64,000 nt of DNA from Paenibacillus larvae subsp. larvae. Its GTDB lineage: Bacteria; Bacillota; Bacilli; Paenibacillales; NBRC-103111. This document shows positions 56,193 through 64,000 of the stretch, in pieces. The notes below the pieces were generated by a model. It ran no database searches. It had not been told where the DNA came from and saw only the letters and a program-made list of their open reading frames with translations. Each line of letters begins with the position of its first letter. Position 1 is the first letter of the stretch. Position numbers and translations under genes: made by a program. The DNA is taken from NCBI RefSeq assembly GCF_002003265.1, contig NZ_CP019687.1:806001-870000 (forward strand), read 5' to 3'.

Positions 56193-57038
56193 TTATTTAT
56201 GATTATCGCGATAGAACAGGATGAATAAGATGCTTCCGGAAACTATAAGTACAATAAAAATGAGCATCATATTACTAAAAAGGTTAGCAGCCTGGACGGT
56301 TACAGAAGGAATCAGCGGAAAGTTCAACCATGATTTTGCCAGCAAACCCCCTACCCCGGCAATGCCGATACCTTCGGACAGGAAGCAGATAAAATTAAGC
56401 ATGCCATACCGGAACCTGCTTCATCGGGTTTCAGCGCCTTCGCAGCACTTGCGGAAATAACGGTTTTGACAAATGAAAGACCGCCAAACGTAAGAATCAT
56501 GGTTCCCGCGATATGCCAAGGTGTCCGGTCTGTATAGAAAAATACGACCAGAAAGCCGGCGATAATATGTCCCCGGCGGTCAGCCAGCATCCCCCGAGCA
56601 TTCCGAATAAGATTACACTTAATGTACCCGGAAATAGAATACTGCTTCCGATGAGGCCGGTCGGCATATTGATAGACCTCCCTCATTAAATAAGGCACCA
56701 TGGAAATAAAACCGGCAACTGTGCCGAGCAGTAGGGCACCAATGAGAACACCCGAGATATACCTTTTGTTCCGGAACAGGAACGGTTCAAGAAAAGGTTC
56801 ACGCTGCCTGCGGGTATGACAGGCGAGGAGAACGAACCAAACTATACTTGAAGCCAGATATACCCAATGGTACATTGTCGTGAATAACGCAAATGAAAGA
56901 ATGCCGACGGATACCAGGCGTGACATAACAGGCCGATGACCGAACCAAAACCGTAGGTCAACATACCGAATTGCAGCATTTTTTTGATACCGGAACGAAT
57001 CCGGGAATACGTATTTTATTTTGTTGTTGCACTTTCAT
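56193..57038 (-). pseudogene. MFS drug-efflux transporter relic (14-helix type)
   Basis: Minus-strand remnant of a Tet(L)/QacA-type exporter, probable ATG near 57038 with GGGG upstream, reading MKVQQQNKIRIPG. Only pieces of the C-terminal half are readable, in several frames: FRNKRYISGVLIGALLLGTVAGF, GTMILTFGGLSFVKTVIS, and, after another frame change, LNFICFLSEGIGIAG with a last helix IFIVLIVSGSILFILFY. Most of the N-terminal half is missing, and at least three frame changes are needed. Non-functional. Confidence 0.7.
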
Positions 57039-57314
57039 TTAACCCCTTTAAAATGCGGGGAAAGTGCAGTTTACAGGGTCAATTATGTGTGTTCCCCTAT
57101 AGATTGTACCCTTTCAGGTTTGTTTTGCCGCATGTTTACACGCCTCCATAGATCAAGTTGCTTTTAGTTTAACACAGCGGGGCCATTTACTGTAAACCCC
57201 TTTGTTTTCATTCGAACAGACTCTTTAATATTTTTCCTGATGATTATCCGGAAGACAAAAAATAAAGAAAAAAACCATTGACAATTATACAGGTCTCTAT
57301 TACAATGCAGAAAG

Positions 57315-57545
57315 AACTTCATAAGACCTCGTTAGGTGAGGCTCCTATGCAAATACAGGCCACTGCCCAGAAATATCGAAAGATGCCCATGGGTAGAACA
57401 GGGATTGCCGGATTAAGGCTTTTCATAATGTGGCTAAGGGAAGGATACCTTCTCTTTACGTTGCATAGTGCCAAAACTCAACCAGGGGGAACGGCAGCTA
57501 TTTTTGCGTGCGAATTCTATACCCCTGGTCTGAACCAGGGGTTTT
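57315..57545 (+). promoter_or_regulatory. M-box (ykoK) Mg2+ riboswitch with intrinsic terminator
   Basis: Aptamer landmarks of the M-box: CTCGTTAGGTGAGGCTCCTA at about 57328, CACTGCCCAGAAATATCGAAAG, GCCCATGGG, and GCATAGTGCCAAAACTC near 57464. Terminator hairpin ACCCCTGG / CCAGGGGT lies at 57521-57542 with a T-run. ACCAGGGG at 57481-57488 can pair with CCCCTGGT instead, an evident antiterminator. High Mg2+ should stabilise the aptamer and let the terminator form. It controls the leader ORF, mgtA and probably mgtE downstream. Confidence 0.9.
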
Positions 57546-57628
57546 CTGGTTGTTCAGATTTTCAGAGCCGTTTTGTTTAAGTGATTAATCATGAGACTTA
57601 TGACTTGAATTTAAAGGGGGGAGAAACC

Positions 57629-57799
57629 ATGGACGGGAGTCCAAGCAGGCAAACGATAATGATAGACAGATACAGGTCCTGGTCAAAGAGAGCGGATCGG
57701 TTCTTTTTATTGCAGATGGAATACCCGTTGACACGGATGACTCCTTCCTTATGGCAAGGGTTATTTGAGTATGCACTTCTGAGTAAAGAGAAACCATAA
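57629..57799 (+). CDS. Leader ORF between the M-box and mgtA
   Basis: 56 codons from ATG 57629, with a strong AAAGGGGGGAG site (57613-57623), so it is probably translated. The peptide is basic and aromatic (DRYRSWSKRADRFFLL) and ends KEKP before TAA. It resembles no family I know. A terminator hairpin starts 12 bases after its stop, so a ribosome waiting at the last codons would touch the stem, the geometry of a leader-peptide attenuator. Salmonella mgtA has a Pro-rich leader (mgtL); here only three prolines are present, one of them the last codon. Regulatory function is inference. Confidence 0.55.
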   Translation: MDGSPSRQTIMIDRYRSWSKRADRFFLLQMEYPLTRMTPSLWQGLFEYALLSKEKP

Positions 57800-57811
57800 A
57801 GATCCGGCAGC

Positions 57812-57838
57812 TCCTCCTGATACAGGGGGATTTTTTTT
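57812..57838 (+). terminator. Second terminator before mgtA
   Basis: TCCTCCTG pairs with CAGGGGGA over the loop ATA, followed directly by eight T residues. It sits between the leader ORF stop and the mgtA SD, so every mgtA transcript must pass two intrinsic terminators. The 5' arm is also anti-SD-like. Confidence 0.8.
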
Positions 57839-57868
57839 GTGGTTTTTTTTGAAAGGAGAGAGAACAAC

Positions 57869-60517
57869 ATGACCTTTTTCGGTAACAAACAATGCCAAAC
57901 GGATTTGAACAACAAAAAAATCAGCGATCATCTGATAGAAATGTTTATTTGCCACGAGGAAGATTTGCTGGAACAGTACAGGACCAGCAGAATAAGCGGA
58001 TTAACGGAGAAGGAAGCGGTAAAACGTCTTAAAGAATACGGCCCCAATCATATCACCCATGAAAAGTTGCCGGCCTGGTACATTCAACTACTGTCCTGCT
58101 TTAAGAATCCGTTTATACTCATTCTTCTCGGATTGGCTTTGTTTTCTTATCTGACAGATGACATTGAAGCCGTGCTGATTATAAGTACGATGGTCACCAT
58201 TAGCGTTCTCATTACGTTTACCCAGGAATTCCGCTCGATGCGGATGGCAGAGAAACTGAAAGAAATGGTGAAAACGACAGTAACCGTCATGCGAAACGGA
58301 GAATACCGGGAAATAAATATGGAAGAACTTGTTCCCGGCGACAGGATTCGTTTATCTGCCGGGGATTTGGTTCCGGCTGATGTCCGGCTGCTGGCAGCCA
58401 AAGATCTATCTGTAGGAGAATCAGTTCTTACAGGAGAATCAATGCCTGTGGAAAAACGGGATATTCCTAATGGCGGATTAATCAAAGCAAAGCGAAAACT
58501 GCTGGAAAAAGCAAACGCACTAGAACTTGATAACATGTGTTACATGGGAACGAATGTGAACAGCGGCACAGCTGAGGCTTTGGTCGTAGCAACGGGAAGT
58601 TCCACTTATTTCGGTTCCATGGCAGGGACATTGACTGCAAAAAGACCTCTTACCAGCTTTGACCGGGGTGTTACCAGCATTACGTATATTTTGATTCGTT
58701 TTATGCTTATTATGGTTCCGATTATCTTTTTCATCAATGGTTTTACCAAGGGTGACTGGTGGGAAGCCATGTTTTTCGGTTTGTCTGTGGCGGTTGGATT
58801 GACGCCGGAAATGCTGCCGGTAATTGTTACCGCCAACCTGGCTAAAGGCGCTAATACGATGTCCAAACATAAAGTGGTAGTCAAGAAGCTGAATGCCATT
58901 CAAAATTTAGGGGCCATGGATATCCTCTGTACGGATAAGACCGGTACCCTCACTAGAGACAAAATCATTTTAGAGACTTATCAGGATATAAACGGGAACG
59001 AAAATAAAGAGGTACTGACCTACGCTTATCTCAATAGTTTCCATCAAACCGGATTAAAAAATCTGCTCGATGTTGCTGTGCTGGAGCATGCAGAGTTAAC
59101 AGAAGTTTTGGGATCTGAAAAATACTATACCAAAGTGGACGAAATTCCTTTTGATTTTCACCGCCGCAGAATGTCTGTAGTGGTGAGTAAGCAGGGGAAT
59201 GGGCATGTGCTCATTTGTAAAGGTGCCGTGGAAGAGATGCTCAGCATATGTACACATGCCTACAATGACGGAAAAGCGGTAGAGTTTACGGAGGAACTAT
59301 CCCTTACTGTCCAAAACAAGGTACGGCAGATGAATGCGGATGGACTAAGGGTTGTGGGTGTAGCTGTGAAGCATGCAGCCGGAAACCGGGAAGTTTACGG
59401 CATCCAGGATGAGCAGGATTTGGTTCTGGTCGGAATGATCGGGTTCCTGGACCCGCCGAAAGAGAGTTCTGCAGATGCTATCAGGGCCCTTAGGGAAAAT
59501 GGTGTGACAGTAAAAGTGCTGACAGGTGATAACGCGGAAGTCACACGCAAAGTTTGTCAGGATGTCGGTATAGAAGTGAAAGATATTATACTGGGTACAG
59601 ATCTGATTGGATTAACCGGCTCCCAGCTGGCGGAAAAAGCGGAGAAGTATAACGTGTTCGCGAAGTTGAACCCGCATCAGAAGTCAGAGCTGGTCCGCGC
59701 GCTGCAAAGCAAAGGGCATACGGTTGGTTTTATGGGTGACGGCATTAACGATGCCGCTTCCCTGAAGGATGCCGATATTGGTATTTCTGTCGATACGGCA
59801 GTGGATATAGCCAAAGAATCCGCAGATATTATCCTGCTGGAAAAAAGCTTGATGGTTTTGGAAAAAGGCATTCTGGAAGGCAGAAGAACCTTCGGGAATA
59901 TCATCAAATATATCAAAATGACCACAAGCTCTAATTTCGGTAATGTGTTTAGTGTGCTTGGGGCAAGTGCTTTTCTGCCGTTTCTTCCTATGCTGCCGAT
60001 TCATTTGCTTATTCAAAACCTGTTTTACGATATTTCACAAATTGCGATTCCCTGGGATAACCTGGATAAGGAATTTTTGAAAAAACCCCGGAACTGGGAT
60101 GCGAAATCAGTAGGAAGGTTTATGTTCTTCGTAGGCCCCACCAGCTCGATCTTCGATTATTTGACATTTGGTCTGATGTATTTTGTCTTTGCTGCCCATA
60201 CACCGGCAGATCAGGCTTTGTTCCACTCGGGCTGGTTTATTGAAGGACTGCTCTCACAAACCTTAATCGTGCATATGATCCGGACAGAGAAGATTCCTTT
60301 CATTCAAAGCAGGGCCAGTCTGCCTGTGCTAGTCATGACAATCGTCATAGCGGCTGCCGGCATAGCGATTCCTTTCTCGGCATTCGGCGAAGCTATCGGT
60401 CTTGTTCCGCTTCCGCTGACCTACTTCCCATGGCTTGTTGCCATTCTGCTTGGTTATGCGCTTCTCACACAAGGTGTGAAAACGTGGTATATCCGCAAAT
60501 TTAAAGAATGGTTATAA
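57869..60517 (+). CDS. mgtA: Mg2+-importing P-type ATPase
   Basis: 882 residues from ATG 57869 (AAAGGAGAGAG upstream). P3B-type ATPase: phosphorylation site CTDKTGTLTRD (Asp about residue 360), TGES in the actuator domain (VLTGESMPVEKRD), MTGDN-equivalent VLTGDNAEVTRK, and hinge MGDGINDAASLKDADIG. N-terminal cation-ATPase domain (GLTEKEAVKRLKEYGPN) and about ten transmembrane helices. Position under an M-box and ahead of mgtE supports Mg2+ uptake. It is separated from mgtE by about 105 bases with a hairpin. Confidence 0.94.
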   Translation: MTFFGNKQCQTDLNNKKISDHLIEMFICHEEDLLEQYRTSRISGLTEKEAVKRLKEYGPNHITHEKLPAWYIQLLSCFKNPFILILLGLALFSYLTDDIEAVLIISTMVTISVLITFTQEFRSMRMAEKLKEMVKTTVTVMRNGEYREINMEELVPGDRIRLSAGDLVPADVRLLAAKDLSVGESVLTGESMPVEKRDIPNGGLIKAKRKLLEKANALELDNMCYMGTNVNSGTAEALVVATGSSTYFGSMAGTLTAKRPLTSFDRGVTSITYILIRFMLIMVPIIFFINGFTKGDWWEAMFFGLSVAVGLTPEMLPVIVTANLAKGANTMSKHKVVVKKLNAIQNLGAMDILCTDKTGTLTRDKIILETYQDINGNENKEVLTYAYLNSFHQTGLKNLLDVAVLEHAELTEVLGSEKYYTKVDEIPFDFHRRRMSVVVSKQGNGHVLICKGAVEEMLSICTHAYNDGKAVEFTEELSLTVQNKVRQMNADGLRVVGVAVKHAAGNREVYGIQDEQDLVLVGMIGFLDPPKESSADAIRALRENGVTVKVLTGDNAEVTRKVCQDVGIEVKDIILGTDLIGLTGSQLAEKAEKYNVFAKLNPHQKSELVRALQSKGHTVGFMGDGINDAASLKDADIGISVDTAVDIAKESADIILLEKSLMVLEKGILEGRRTFGNIIKYIKMTTSSNFGNVFSVLGASAFLPFLPMLPIHLLIQNLFYDISQIAIPWDNLDKEFLKKPRNWDAKSVGRFMFFVGPTSSIFDYLTFGLMYFVFAAHTPADQALFHSGWFIEGLLSQTLIVHMIRTEKIPFIQSRASLPVLVMTIVIAAAGIAIPFSAFGEAIGLVPLPLTYFPWLVAILLGYALLTQGVKTWYIRKFKEWL

Positions 60518-60521
60518 GAAT

Positions 60522-60575
60522 GAATCAATTTCATAATGCAACTTCGGATGGAAATCTAAGTTATGAAATTGATTC
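60522..60575 (+). repeat. Perfect 15-bp inverted repeat between mgtA and mgtE
   Basis: GAATCAATTTCATAA (60522-60536) and TTATGAAATTGATTC (60561-60575) are exact complements with a 24-base loop. No T-run follows, so this is not a standard terminator; it could be an RNA-processing or stability hairpin, or an operator. Confidence 0.7.
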
Positions 60576-60624
60576 GAATACGATTTCGTTGAAAGAAAAT
60601 AATACTTCTAAAGGAGGGAGTATC

Positions 60625-61959
60625 ATGAAACATATTTTACAGCAATTACTCCATTCAAAGGATATTACTTTACAAAAAGACCTGCTATACCAAAATTCCT
60701 TTGATATTGCCAAAGAATTAAAAACTTGTTCTCATAAGGACCAAGTCACTCTTATTGAATTATTCCCGATTGAAAATGGTGCCCAGATTATTAGTCATCT
60801 TACTCCTGAAGAACAATACCGTATTCTAACTCATCTGTCTGACGATAAAGCAAAGCTATTATTTGACAAGCAATCAATTGACGATATTGTGGATGTACTA
60901 TTGGCCCTTCATCCGAATCAGGCTGAACGTTTGATGGATTATTTACCAAAAGAAACCCAGCAAAACATAAAAAAGCTGATGGAATACTCACCCGAAACAG
61001 CCGGAGGTCATGTTACGACTGATTATATTGCGGCCAGAGAACATTGGTCAGTCAAAGATACCCTTTCCCATATAAGAAAAATTGGTGACAGGCTGGAATC
61101 CCTTTCTTATATTTATGTTCTTGATAGTCTTGGACACTTGAATGGCGTTGTTTCCATTAGACAATTATTGTTAAGAAAAGAAGATACGGTATTATCAGAC
61201 ATTATGAATCAATCTGTGATTTCAGTGAATGCAGATTCAGATCAACAAGAAGCTGCACAAAAACTGACGGATTATAACTTTGCGGCACTCCCTGTGACAA
61301 CATCTGATAACCGTATGATCGGCATTATTACGTTTGATGATGCCATCGATGTGATTCAAGATGAAGCAACGAAAGACATTCATCAATTAGGAGGAAGTTC
61401 CCCTCTTAATACTCCATATTTCGAAACTTCGGTTTGGACTGTTTTTCGTAAACGTATAGGCTGGTTATTACTTCTTTTTGTAGCTGAAGCATACACCTCA
61501 ACTATTCTAAGCCATTATGAAGACGTGCTTTCCCAGGTAGTTGCGCTCGCTTTCTTTATTCCCTTGTTAGTCGGGACCGGAGGTAATATTGGCACTCAAG
61601 TTACCGCTACACTCATCCGTGCAATAAGTCTTGGTGAAGTGAAAATTAAGCATATATTGCGTGTCATGGGAAAAGAGGCCTTAACGGGACTTTTACTTGG
61701 ATGTGCATTAGGAATAGCCATGTTAATTCGTTCCAGTATTATGGGACCCAGTGTAGGAATAGAAGTTGCTCAAGTCGTATCCATTACAGTATTATGTATT
61801 ATTGTTTGGTCTTCACTTGTAGCATCTGTCTTACCTATACTGCTAACTAAGTTAAAGCTTGATCCGGCGGTCGTTTCCGGACCATTTATTACAACATTTG
61901 TTGATGGAACAGGATTAATTATATATTTCACTGTTGCAACAATACTCTTAAATCTATGA
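60625..61959 (+). CDS. mgtE: MgtE magnesium channel/transporter
   Basis: 444 residues from ATG 60625 (AAAGGAGGGAG upstream); an upstream in-frame ORF extension begins inside the mgtA end but has no role. The N domain (IELFPIENGAQIISHLTPEEQYRILTHLSDDKA) and two CBS domains (GHVTTDYIAAREHW; SDIMNQSVISVNADSD) form the Mg2+ sensor that gates the pore. Five transmembrane helices follow, with GTGGNIGTQVTATLIRAI near residue 325 as the pore signature and DGTGLIIYF at the end. It is the second Mg2+ system of the locus. Confidence 0.93.
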   Translation: MKHILQQLLHSKDITLQKDLLYQNSFDIAKELKTCSHKDQVTLIELFPIENGAQIISHLTPEEQYRILTHLSDDKAKLLFDKQSIDDIVDVLLALHPNQAERLMDYLPKETQQNIKKLMEYSPETAGGHVTTDYIAAREHWSVKDTLSHIRKIGDRLESLSYIYVLDSLGHLNGVVSIRQLLLRKEDTVLSDIMNQSVISVNADSDQQEAAQKLTDYNFAALPVTTSDNRMIGIITFDDAIDVIQDEATKDIHQLGGSSPLNTPYFETSVWTVFRKRIGWLLLLFVAEAYTSTILSHYEDVLSQVVALAFFIPLLVGTGGNIGTQVTATLIRAISLGEVKIKHILRVMGKEALTGLLLGCALGIAMLIRSSIMGPSVGIEVAQVVSITVLCIIVWSSLVASVLPILLTKLKLDPAVVSGPFITTFVDGTGLIIYFTVATILLNL

Positions 61960-62005
61960 AGTCGGTTTACTTAATATTGTGAAATTTGATTATGTTCCGG
62001 CATGA

Positions 62006-62039
62006 ACAAGTGGAAGTGATTTCTTCTACTTGTTTTTTT
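62006..62039 (+). terminator. Terminator after mgtE
   Basis: ACAAGTGGAAG pairs with CTTCTACTTGT (one G-U) over a short loop, then seven T residues. Confidence 0.88.
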
Positions 62040-62126
62040 AAAACTGGCCAGAATATTCCCCGACAAGTTTTTTGAGAAAAAGACTTCCGTATTGAAGAAT
62101 GATTTCTTTTCCGTTACAATACTTAA

Positions 62127-62147
62127 TGATAATGAAAATCATTATCA
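62127..62147 (+). promoter_or_regulatory. Fur box upstream of the flavodoxin gene
   Basis: TGATAATGA-AAA-TCATTATCA, a perfect 9-3-9 palindrome matching the Fur consensus. It lies 22 bases before the flavodoxin start and should repress it when iron is plentiful. Confidence 0.85.
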
Positions 62148-62168
62148 ATTATGAACGGAGGGATTCTG

Positions 62169-62614
62169 TTGAGCAAGATCGTATTGGTTTATGTCAGTTT
62201 AACCGGAAATACAGAGGAAATGGCGGACGCTATTAGTGAAGGCATTCGGGAAACCGGTCTGGAACTGACTGTTAAAGAAGTGATAGATGCATCCGCCAAT
62301 GAATTGGAAGATTATCAGGGTATTATACTGGGAGCTTATACTTGGGGGATGGAGAACTTCCTGACGAATTTCTTGATTTTTACGAAGAGATGGAGGATAT
62401 TGAACTAAACGGACGGATCTCCGCGGTTTTTGGTTCTGCTGATTCTTCTTACGCCCAGTTTGGAGCTGCGGTTGATCTGCTGCTTGACAAACTTAACGAG
62501 AATGTTCTGGAAGGATTTAAAATTGAATTAAGTCCTTCCAAAGAGGAGAAGGAAGCGTGCAAAGCATTTGGGAGAAAGTTTGCTGAGATTTTACAATCAG
62601 AAGATAATAAATAA
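62169..62614 (+). pseudogene. Flavodoxin, frameshifted at a G5 run
   Basis: FMN-binding electron carrier, about 148 residues when whole. TTG 62169 starts MSKIVLVYVSLTGNTEEMADA, the phosphate loop (SLTGNTE) for FMN, after GGAGGGA. The frame breaks at GGGGG near 62345: six G would read GAYTWGDGELPDEFLDFYEEM and join with SAVFGSADSSYAQFGAAVD and the C-terminus at 62614. Flavodoxin replaces ferredoxin under iron limitation, consistent with the Fur box. The single-base lesion may be a sequencing slip, in which case the gene is intact. Confidence 0.82.
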
Positions 62615-63200
62615 ACAGGAAAAAACGGTGAACAGAAATGCGCTTTTTGTCACAGCAAAAATCGGCAAAACAAGCTAACCTGTTATTTGAACCATCCTGT
62701 TTTACCATCTTACCTTTTATTTCTGGTTTAACTCCTGTCCCCTTACTAAGGAAAACAGGGGTCCTTTTTTTATAGTTCTAAGATTGGCTAAAATTCACCT
62801 TCGTTTTTACACTTGAAAAAATAACATGGGTAACCGTTTGGTCGTAGGCAGAGATTTCGTTACGGCTTTGAATATTGCATAGCCAAAGGGAAGCCTGATC
62901 CCCGGTATTATGATGAAAAAACATCAAGGAAACATTCGCTTGTATTGGCAGTGCAGCGGTTTCCGCTACACTGCTTTCTGTTGTTTTGCAAGTTTCGCCA
63001 GCTTGTGCTGCTGATCAGATCTTTCGATCTCTTCAGAAGTGGAGACATTAATCACAACTACCCATGTGGCATATGCTCAACTTTCTGCGTGCTTTTCCAT
63101 GCTCTTTGACTGGCTTAAAAATACGGATTTTCTTAGCTTGTTGCGAAGTTCCTGAACTCTGTCCTACTGCACCTGCTCAATAATTGCCGGATGGGTACAA
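62615..63200. other. Gene-poor stretch with signal-peptide debris
   Basis: No intact gene. A terminator hairpin lies at 62731-62771. Near 62956-63053 one plus frame reads IGSAAVSATLLSVVLQVSPACAAD, a signal-peptide-like relic ending at a stop, and neighbouring frames carry fragments; probably the remains of an exported protein gene. The last 120 bases adjoin the end of the minus-strand ABC permease. Confidence 0.4.
62731..62771 (+). terminator. Terminator downstream of the flavodoxin gene
   Basis: ACTCCTGT pairs with ACAGGGGT (one G-U) over a 16-base loop, then TCC and seven T residues. It may serve flavodoxin (115 bases upstream) or the decayed region. Confidence 0.6.
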
Positions 63201-64000
63201 TTACTCTGATCGTAATGCACGAACAGGGTCTTTTTTTGCTGCCATCCTTGAAGGAATAAGTCCTGCTATAAGTGTCAGCACCATACTTCCGAGTATCAGC
63301 ACTATTGCGGATATCGGGTTGAGGTTTGCAAGGTTCGGAATATTTGCAAGTCCTTTAATAACCATATTGATTGGAAGAATAAGCAGATAGGATAACCCTA
63401 CACCTAGGAGCCCTGCGATGCAACCCACAATCATGGTCTCTGCATTAAACACCCTTCCGATATCTTTTTTGCGCGCACCTACACTTCTGAGTATGCCAAT
63501 TTCCTTTGTGCGTTCCAGCACAGATATATAGGTGATTATACCAATCATAATGGTGGAAACCAAAAGCGAAATCGCTGCAAATCCTATAAGGACATAGCTT
63601 ATTGTCTTAATAAGCGAATTCATCATGTTGTTTATCGTTTCGGCAAGGTCGGTATAAATCACTTTGTTTTCATCGGCCTTGCCCGTGTTATAGCTATCCA
63701 AATAGGTTTTGATTTTGTCCTTGCTGGCAAAATCTTTCGGATAAATGTTAATGGCAGTTGGCGTTGTATTAGCGCCTAAGCTTTGCAGTCTTGCTTTTTT
63801 GGCGTCATCGTTAGCAAAAGGAGTGTTAAGAATAATGTCCTTATCTGACGCTTTTTGTGCTATTGCCACGTCCGACTTGCTTGCATTATCAACAATGTAG
63901 TCGGTCAAAGCTGTAGGATATACGATACCCTCTGATAAAAAGTTGCTTGGCGCGCCATCCTTAACACGCAAAATTCCTGTGATTGTCAAATCTAAGCCCA
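63201..64000 (-). CDS. FtsX/MacB-type ABC transporter permease, partial
   Basis: The last 262 or more residues of a larger permease; the N-terminus lies beyond the window. Features: an extracellular loop (PTAINIYPKDFASKDKIKTYL), helix FAAISLLVSTIMIGIITYISVL, then the FtsX-domain ERTKEIGILRSVGARKKDI that couples to the ATPase, two more helices (MIVGCIAGLLGVGLSYLLIL; ISAIVLILGSMVLTLIAGL), and the C-terminal IPSRMAAKKDPVRALRSE. This class exports lipoproteins or peptides or confers bacitracin-type resistance. The cognate ATPase should be just past the right edge. Confidence 0.85.
   Translation of the reverse strand, partial: GLDLTITGILRVKDGAPSNFLSEGIVYPTALTDYIVDNASKSDVAIAQKASDKDIILNTPFANDDAKKARLQSLGANTTPTAINIYPKDFASKDKIKTYLDSYNTGKADENKVIYTDLAETINNMMNSLIKTISYVLIGFAAISLLVSTIMIGIITYISVLERTKEIGILRSVGARKKDIGRVFNAETMIVGCIAGLLGVGLSYLLILPINMVIKGLANIPNLANLNPISAIVLILGSMVLTLIAGLIPSRMAAKKDPVRALRSE

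Overview
The window looks like a low-to-mid-GC, aerobic, spore-former-type Firmicute chromosome, most probably Paenibacillus and plausibly P. larvae. The gene set supports this (YkyA, SdaAB/SdaAA, DctBSR, CcpN-PpsR, XerS, T-box, M-box and cobalamin riboswitches), as do SD-rich starts and a starter-D-Phe NRPS next to insertion-sequence debris. The genus call is inference from gene content; no rRNA or tRNA gene is visible.

Region by region. (1) 0-6 kb is a decayed strip: an intact YkyA-type lipoprotein and a GNAT acetyltransferase, then a broken beta-lactamase-like gene, a Trp-specific T-box leader with a mini IS1182-type element inside it, a wrecked trpS and a wrecked cysE. (2) 6-24.3 kb is an NRPS locus: NRPS1 A(Phe)-T-E, split by an IS630-family element; NRPS2 C-A(Val)-T with a stop inside the carrier domain; an orphan A(Cys); and NRPS3 C-A-T-E / C-A-T-TE with one frameshift. 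It ends at a strong terminator. (3) 24.4-29.9 kb holds GntR/DUF1648 relics, the L-serine dehydratase pair, a broken MFS gene and an NfeD-SPFH pair. (4) 29.9-35.3 kb is a C4-dicarboxylate block: a DctA-type symporter and DctB binding protein on the minus strand, with the divergent DctS/DctR two-component system. (5) 35.9-36.4 kb is a low-molecular-weight protein tyrosine phosphatase.

(6) 36.5-44 kb is the most unusual part. It runs ATP-grasp ligase (broken), ATP-grasp ligase, malate/lactate-dehydrogenase-like oxidoreductase, phosphoenolpyruvate mutase carrying the diagnostic EDKxxPKxNS loop, single-chain class I fumarase-like hydro-lyase, terminator, MFS exporter. I read it as a phosphonate natural-product cluster without phosphonopyruvate decarboxylase. 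Its dehydrogenase and hydro-lyase could act on phosphonate analogues of oxaloacetate, malate and fumarate before amino acids are ligated.

(7) 44.2-48.7 kb is a pyruvate/PEP control operon: SR1P-like peptide, ppdK, ccpN, ppsR. (8) 48.8-56.2 kb carries an ABC exporter, XerS (minus strand), metE under a cobalamin riboswitch, and a secreted lipase with a perfect cre site and a G8-tract frameshift. (9) 57.3-62 kb is a Mg2+ block: M-box with its own terminator, a 56-codon leader ORF, a second terminator, mgtA, an inter-gene hairpin, and mgtE. (10) 62-64 kb has a Fur-box flavodoxin (frameshifted) and the 3' part of a FtsX-type ABC permease that runs off the window.

Many genes are broken. Several lesions sit in homopolymers that are one base short, so some may be sequencing errors rather than real decay.
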